From Jeotgalibacillus aurantiacus (GTDB taxonomy: Bacteria; Bacillota; Bacilli; Bacillales; Jeotgalibacillaceae), in contig NZ_JACNMS010000001.1 of the NCBI RefSeq assembly GCF_020595125.1, forward strand, positions 806,001 to 870,000: DNA of 64,000 bases, given 5' to 3'. Each line of letters starts with the position of its first letter. Position 1 is the stretch's first letter. Shown here piece by piece: positions 58,480-64,000 of the stretch. The notes under the pieces were generated by a model that saw only the letters and a list, made by a program, of their open reading frames with translations, was not told the origin of the DNA and searched no databases. The position numbers and the translations under genes were made by a program.

Positions 58480-59910
58480 TTACAATACCATTTTCTTTTC
58501 CTCAAGCACTGCATTTTCCGCAAAGGCATTTGCTTCCTCAGGCGGCAGCACAGCAAGGAATTTCGAGTACCCTATGATAATGGCGATAATCGGTGTGATG
58601 ATACACATAAAGCTGAATAATACATAACCCATCCCTACACTCAATGTGGACATGATAAAGGCTCCTGACACACCCCACGGTACAAGCGGATGCACAACAG
58701 TTCCGGCATCCTCAAGTGTTCTGGACAGGTTCTTCGGATGAAGACCCGCTTTTTTATAAGAGGACTCAAGCATCTGCCCAGGCAATATAATCGACAGATA
58801 CGCTTCCCCGATCACCACATTGACCCCAATACAAGATAAAACGGTTGTCAAAATGACATTGCCTTTTTTATTCAGGAAGCCTGCAATACCCTCAATGATG
58901 ACCTGGTGGAAACCGATCAGCTGGATCAGACCGCCAAATGCAAGTGCCACTAAAATAATCGATACACCAAACATCATACTGGCCAGACCACCTAAAGAAA
59001 GTAGACTGTCCACAGCTTCCACACCCGTTTCAGCCGTGTAGCCGAAATGCGCTGTAGCCATCAGCTCTCCAAGTGTCACACCTGGAACTGTATAAAAAGC
59101 AGTCAATACGGCAATTAGTAAACCGCATAGCAGTGTTGGCAGCGGTGGAACCTTTCTTAAGGCAAGCAGGATAATCGCAAGCGGTGACAGCAGTGTGATC
59201 GCGGTCAGCGGAAACTGGTCGCGTAAAATCTGCGTCATCTCTTCAATTTGTGCAAGGTCCGGATTCACAAAACGCGTATCAAGACCAATGACTGTAAAGA
59301 TCACCATCGTAATCAGCAGCGCAGGAATCGTCGTCCAGAGCATATAGCGGATATGCTCGAAAATATCGACCTTCCCGATCGCAGAAGCAAGGTTTGTCGT
59401 ATCAGACAGTGGTGAAATCTTATCTCCGAAAATCGCCCCACTGACAACCGCGCCCGCCGTCATCGCAGGAGAAATATCCATTCCGTAGGCAACCCCCATC
59501 AGCGCGACACCCATTGTACTGATCGCACTCCAGGAGCTTCCTGTCATCACAGATACAACGACACAAAGCACAACAGCGGATAATAAGAAAAACTGAGGTG
59601 ATAAAAACAGCAGTCCGTAATAGGACATGGTCGGCACGGTTCCATTTAGCGCCCAGATCCCGATGACCACACCGATCATGCATAAAATCAGAATCGAAGG
59701 AAGCCCTGCAGAGATTCCTTTCACCATAGCTCCCTCTAATTCCTTCCACTTAAACCCGAGAAAATAGCCATAAAGTGCGACAAGCGTCGCTACAATGAGA
59801 ATTGGAATTTGAGGTGCGACCTGATAATGCAAAATGCTGACACCCAGCACTGCAGTTAAAACGACCATTAACAAAACAGACATCAAAAAAGAAGGTGTAC
59901 GTGTTTTCAT
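58480..59910 (-). CDS. NhaC-family Na+/H+ antiporter
   Basis: A 476-residue membrane protein with about twelve helices. NhaC-family features are MIGVVIGIWALNGTVPTMSYYGL, VMTGSSWSAISTMGVALMGVA, FGDKISPLSDTTNLASA and the C-terminal LEDAGTVVHPLVPWGVSGAFIMSTL. Some members exchange Na+ for H+, others malate/lactate or amino acids (MleN-like). It stands behind the homogentisate operon on the same strand after a terminator, so it is probably independent. No functional link to tyrosine degradation is evident. Confidence 0.87.
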   Translation of the reverse strand: MKTRTPSFLMSVLLMVVLTAVLGVSILHYQVAPQIPILIVATLVALYGYFLGFKWKELEGAMVKGISAGLPSILILCMIGVVIGIWALNGTVPTMSYYGLLFLSPQFFLLSAVVLCVVVSVMTGSSWSAISTMGVALMGVAYGMDISPAMTAGAVVSGAIFGDKISPLSDTTNLASAIGKVDIFEHIRYMLWTTIPALLITMVIFTVIGLDTRFVNPDLAQIEEMTQILRDQFPLTAITLLSPLAIILLALRKVPPLPTLLCGLLIAVLTAFYTVPGVTLGELMATAHFGYTAETGVEAVDSLLSLGGLASMMFGVSIILVALAFGGLIQLIGFHQVIIEGIAGFLNKKGNVILTTVLSCIGVNVVIGEAYLSIILPGQMLESSYKKAGLHPKNLSRTLEDAGTVVHPLVPWGVSGAFIMSTLSVGMGYVLFSFMCIITPIIAIIIGYSKFLAVLPPEEANAFAENAVLEEKKMVL

Positions 59911-60028
59911 TCTGATCCCCCAATCAATTTGTAATCGTTAGCATTTTTAAAATGCATTGAAAACCCTCTGTGTGACATGTTAATCATTTTAATAAAGTGC
60001 AGCATTTTACAATTAAAAGAGCCCTTTT

Positions 60029-60062
60029 AAAACGCAGAGATGGTCAGTCACCCCTGCGTTTT
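60029..60062 (-). terminator. terminator of the homogentisate operon
   Basis: AAAACGCAG (60029-60037) pairs with CTGCGTTTT (60054-60062). On the minus strand the right arm ends in TTTT, which supports termination after hmgA. Confidence 0.8.
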
Positions 60063-60065
60063 CAC

Positions 60066-61217
60066 TTACTTCCAGCTGTATTTATAATCCTTGTCTTCAA
60101 ATTGATGCGCCTGCTTCACCACTTTTAGCGGACGGAAGGTATCGATCATGACCGCAAGCTCTTCTGTTTCCTTTTTACCGATGCTTGCCTCGACCTTTCC
60201 CGGATGAGGGCCGTGCGGAATGCCGGATGGATGCAATGTGACAGAGCCTTCCTTCACGCCTTTGCGGCTCATGAAATTCCCTTTGACGTAGTACAAAACC
60301 TCATCACTATCCACGTTACTGTGGTAATAAGGAGCCGGAATCGCCTCCGGATGATAATCGTACATTCTCGGTACAAACGAACAAATGACAAAATTATTCG
60401 CCTCAAACGTCTGGTGGATCGGCGGTGGCATATGCACGCGGCCGGTAATCGGTTCAAAGTCACTCACGTTAAACGTATAAGGGAACAAATAGCCGTCCCA
60501 GCCGACCACATCGAGTGGATGGTGGCCAAACGTATGTAAATGCATAAAGCCTCTGGACTTCGTTTTCACATGATACTCACTCCGGTCATCAAACGTCTCA
60601 AGCTTTGAAGGCGGATGAAAATCGCGCTCACAAAACGGGCTGTGCTCAAGCAGCTGCCCGTGAATATTACGGTAGCGCTTCGGCGTTGTGATCCAGCTGT
60701 TCGTCTCAATCACGAGAAATTTCGTTTCGCCTTCATCCGGCACGATGCGATAAATCGTCCCGATCGGAATGACGATATAATCACCCGGCTTATAAGGCAG
60801 CGTACCAAACGTGGATTCAACCTTCCCTGTACCGTAATGAACAAACAGCACTTCATCTCCGTCGCCGTTTCGGTAAAAGTAGTCCATCGGCTTTGTTGGA
60901 TTGACGACACCAATCAGTACATCATCATTCCCAAGCAGATACTGTCTACCCTTAACCGCATCTGTTTCCTCTTTATACTCATGAGAATACAAATGGCGCG
61001 GAGCGAGCGCAGCCTGCTCCTCGTACTCTACCCTGCACTCTCCAATCAGCGTCGATTCAGTCATCGCTGTTGGCGGATAATGGTGATACAAAATGGACTG
61101 TATACCTGAAAAGCCCTTCGTTCCCATCACCTGCTCACGAAATAATGAGCCGTCCTCTTTTTTAAACATCGTATGTCGTTTGTGTGGGATTTTCCCCATC
61201 TGTTGATAAAACGGCAT
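60066..61217 (-). CDS. hmgA: homogentisate 1,2-dioxygenase
   Basis: A 383-residue non-haem iron dioxygenase that opens homogentisate to maleylacetoacetate. The two-cupin fold is evident in PYKPGDYIVIPIGTIYRIVPDEGETKFLVIE and the catalytic C-terminal part: MPPPIHQTFEANNFVICSFVPR, YYHSNVDSDEVLYYVKG (His and Glu ligands) and TLHPSGIPHGPHPG (third His). It is shorter than the human enzyme, as usual for Gram-positive forms. It is the last gene of hppD-unknown-fahA-hmgA; the gap to fahA is 13 bases. Confidence 0.93.
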   Translation of the reverse strand: MPFYQQMGKIPHKRHTMFKKEDGSLFREQVMGTKGFSGIQSILYHHYPPTAMTESTLIGECRVEYEEQAALAPRHLYSHEYKEETDAVKGRQYLLGNDDVLIGVVNPTKPMDYFYRNGDGDEVLFVHYGTGKVESTFGTLPYKPGDYIVIPIGTIYRIVPDEGETKFLVIETNSWITTPKRYRNIHGQLLEHSPFCERDFHPPSKLETFDDRSEYHVKTKSRGFMHLHTFGHHPLDVVGWDGYLFPYTFNVSDFEPITGRVHMPPPIHQTFEANNFVICSFVPRMYDYHPEAIPAPYYHSNVDSDEVLYYVKGNFMSRKGVKEGSVTLHPSGIPHGPHPGKVEASIGKKETEELAVMIDTFRPLKVVKQAHQFEDKDYKYSWK

Positions 61218-61230
61218 CGCCTTCGTCCTC

Positions 61231-62508
61231 CTACCCCTTCATATCGGCTTCCACTAATGCAGGTACAATGCGACCTGTGACTTCCCCAAAACCAATCCGG
61301 TAGCCGTCCCCCTGACACCACCCAGTTATCGTAATTTCGTCCCCATCCTCAATCCATTGACGCTCTTCACCCGATTCAAGCTCAACCGGATCTGCACCGC
61401 GCCACGTCAGCTCAAGCATACTGCCGCGCTGTACTTTTTCCGGACCGCTGATCGTGCCTGATGCAAGCAAATCGCCAGACCGCAGATTGCAGCCCGCCAC
61501 CGTATGATGACTGATCTGTTGCGCCATACTCCAGTACAGGTAACTGAAGTTCGTCGACATGATCCGCTGTCGCTGCTCCATTTCACGGCTTTTCATATAC
61601 ACTTCAAGCTTAATATCAAAAGACTGAGCCCCTGTTTTCTGCAAATAAGGAAGAGGCTCCGGATCCTGAATCGGACCTTCCTTACGAAAAGGCTCAAGCG
61701 CCTCAAGCGGAATGACCCACGGTGACACAGACGTTGCAAAGCTTTTCGCTAAAAATGGACCAAGTGGCTGATATTCCCACGCCTGAATATCCCGTGCGCT
61801 CCAATCATTGACGAGCACAAGTCCAAAAATCTGATCCTCCGCATCCTTCATCGCAACCGGCTTACCCTGCTCATTACCCGGGCCAATAAACCAGCCCATC
61901 TCAAGCTCAAGATCAAGCTGACGGGTCGGACCAAAAACCGGCGCATCCGCTCCTGGTGGCTTCATCTGACCTCTTGGCCTGCGCACATCCGTCCCGCTGA
62001 CCACAACAGAGCTTGCGCGACCGTGATATCCAACAGGTAAAGACGTCCAGTTTGGCATCAGGGCATTTTCCTTCCCCCGAAACATCGTACCCACATTGGT
62101 CGCATGCTCCTTTGATGCATAGAAATCGGTGTAGTCCCCGATTTGAGCCGGGAGTAATAAAGATGCTGTTTTCATTGGAATGATTGCTTTTTCCCGCAGC
62201 TCAGTATGATCTCTCAGCTCCGGTTCATCCTCATGTAAAAGCCGCTGAATCTCCTCTCTGACTAGCGTCCAATTCTGTTTTCCAAGACTCATAAAACGAT
62301 TGAGGGATGGCTGATTAAAGACGGCCTCCTCTTTGAACCCTGCACGCCTGAAAAAACCTTCCGCTTCAAGCACTGACAAATCCAGAATGTAGTCGCCAAT
62401 CGCCACACCAATCCGGGGATCTCCTTCATTTGAAGTCTTAAAAACCCCATATGGTAAATTCTGAATCGGAAAGTGAGAAGACGGATCTACCTGAATAAAT
62501 GACCTCAT
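61231..62508 (-). CDS. fahA: fumarylacetoacetase
   Basis: A 425-residue enzyme that splits fumarylacetoacetate into fumarate and acetoacetate, the last step of tyrosine breakdown. It has the N-terminal SH3-like FAA domain (LPYGVFKTSNEGDPRIGVAIGDYILDL) and the hydrolase domain with DYTDFYASKEHATNVGTMFRG (metal Asp and catalytic His), GYHGRASSVVVSGTDVRRP, LDLELEMGWFIG and VLVNDWSARDIQAWEYQPLGPF. Length matches the family. The preceding uncharacterised gene ends 14 bases upstream. Confidence 0.94.
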   Translation of the reverse strand: MRSFIQVDPSSHFPIQNLPYGVFKTSNEGDPRIGVAIGDYILDLSVLEAEGFFRRAGFKEEAVFNQPSLNRFMSLGKQNWTLVREEIQRLLHEDEPELRDHTELREKAIIPMKTASLLLPAQIGDYTDFYASKEHATNVGTMFRGKENALMPNWTSLPVGYHGRASSVVVSGTDVRRPRGQMKPPGADAPVFGPTRQLDLELEMGWFIGPGNEQGKPVAMKDAEDQIFGLVLVNDWSARDIQAWEYQPLGPFLAKSFATSVSPWVIPLEALEPFRKEGPIQDPEPLPYLQKTGAQSFDIKLEVYMKSREMEQRQRIMSTNFSYLYWSMAQQISHHTVAGCNLRSGDLLASGTISGPEKVQRGSMLELTWRGADPVELESGEERQWIEDGDEITITGWCQGDGYRIGFGEVTGRIVPALVEADMKG

Positions 62509-62522
62509 GATGACCGTCCTTT

Positions 62523-64000
<1,478 letters not shown>

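Overview
The window looks like a chromosomal segment of an endospore-forming Gram-positive bacterium of the Bacillales. The evidence is a cwlJ-type cortex-lytic gene, a THI-box-controlled ykoFEDC operon, PurBox-controlled guaC, an upstream cre-like site, strong AGGAGG ribosome sites, frequent TTG/GTG starts and Rho-independent terminators after most operons. A Jeotgalibacillus/Planococcaceae-type host would fit, but the genus is a guess. No rRNA, tRNA, IS transposase, prophage or CRISPR array was seen.

Layout. 0-8 kb: divergent hxlA/hxlR (formaldehyde fixation), a small membrane protein, a drug-efflux-type ABC-2 pair with a divergent TetR regulator and palindromic operators, then the TPP-riboswitch ykoFEDC operon for thiamine-precursor uptake. 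8-12.6 kb: a phosphonate/phosphite-type ABC operon (phnD-phnE-phnC) running on into an EamA exporter and a PhzF-like isomerase. 12.6-22 kb: a PAS histidine kinase, an HxlR regulator with divergent pirin, a Fic-domain gene bracketed by 62-bp direct repeats, a glutamate/dicarboxylate symporter, Nudix, VOC and YbaK genes, PadR with a HAAS-VanZ membrane protein, cwlJ and modBA. Six copies of a GGGGACGGAGC palindrome are concentrated here. 23-40 kb: RluF-like pseudouridine synthase, DUF2207 and DUF2179 membrane proteins, a cupin-HD-GYP protein, DUF418 protein, malate:quinone oxidoreductase, nitroreductase, EamA/MocR pair, a soluble chemoreceptor, a GAF-STAS protein and an MBL-fold hydrolase. 40-45 kb: Nudix plus two nuclease-helicase proteins (PLD-helicase-DUF3427 and NERD-UvrD), a possible genome-defence or repair module. 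45-52.6 kb: guaC, VOC/HxlR pair, EamA/AraC, and a prepilin-like operon. 52.7-58.5 kb: ascorbate-type PTS with its PRD regulator, a HAD phosphatase, a nucleotidyltransferase and a YerC/TrpR-like protein. 58.5-64 kb: NhaC antiporter and the tyrosine/homogentisate catabolic operon hppD-(unknown)-fahA-hmgA, with hppD cut by the window edge.

Two kinds of non-coding structure stand out. Five intergenic regions carry degenerate arrays with an exact 21-bp period. Three share the core TTCGCARAAT, have exactly six units each, lie in the same orientation and end in a similar last unit. Two others use unrelated cores with the same period. Separately, six palindromes of one family sit next to gene ends within 8 kb, three of them sharing a base with a TAG stop codon. 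Other points of interest are an uncharacterised gene inside the tyrosine operon, which lacks a visible maleylacetoacetate isomerase, and the repeat-flanked Fic gene with an altered motif.
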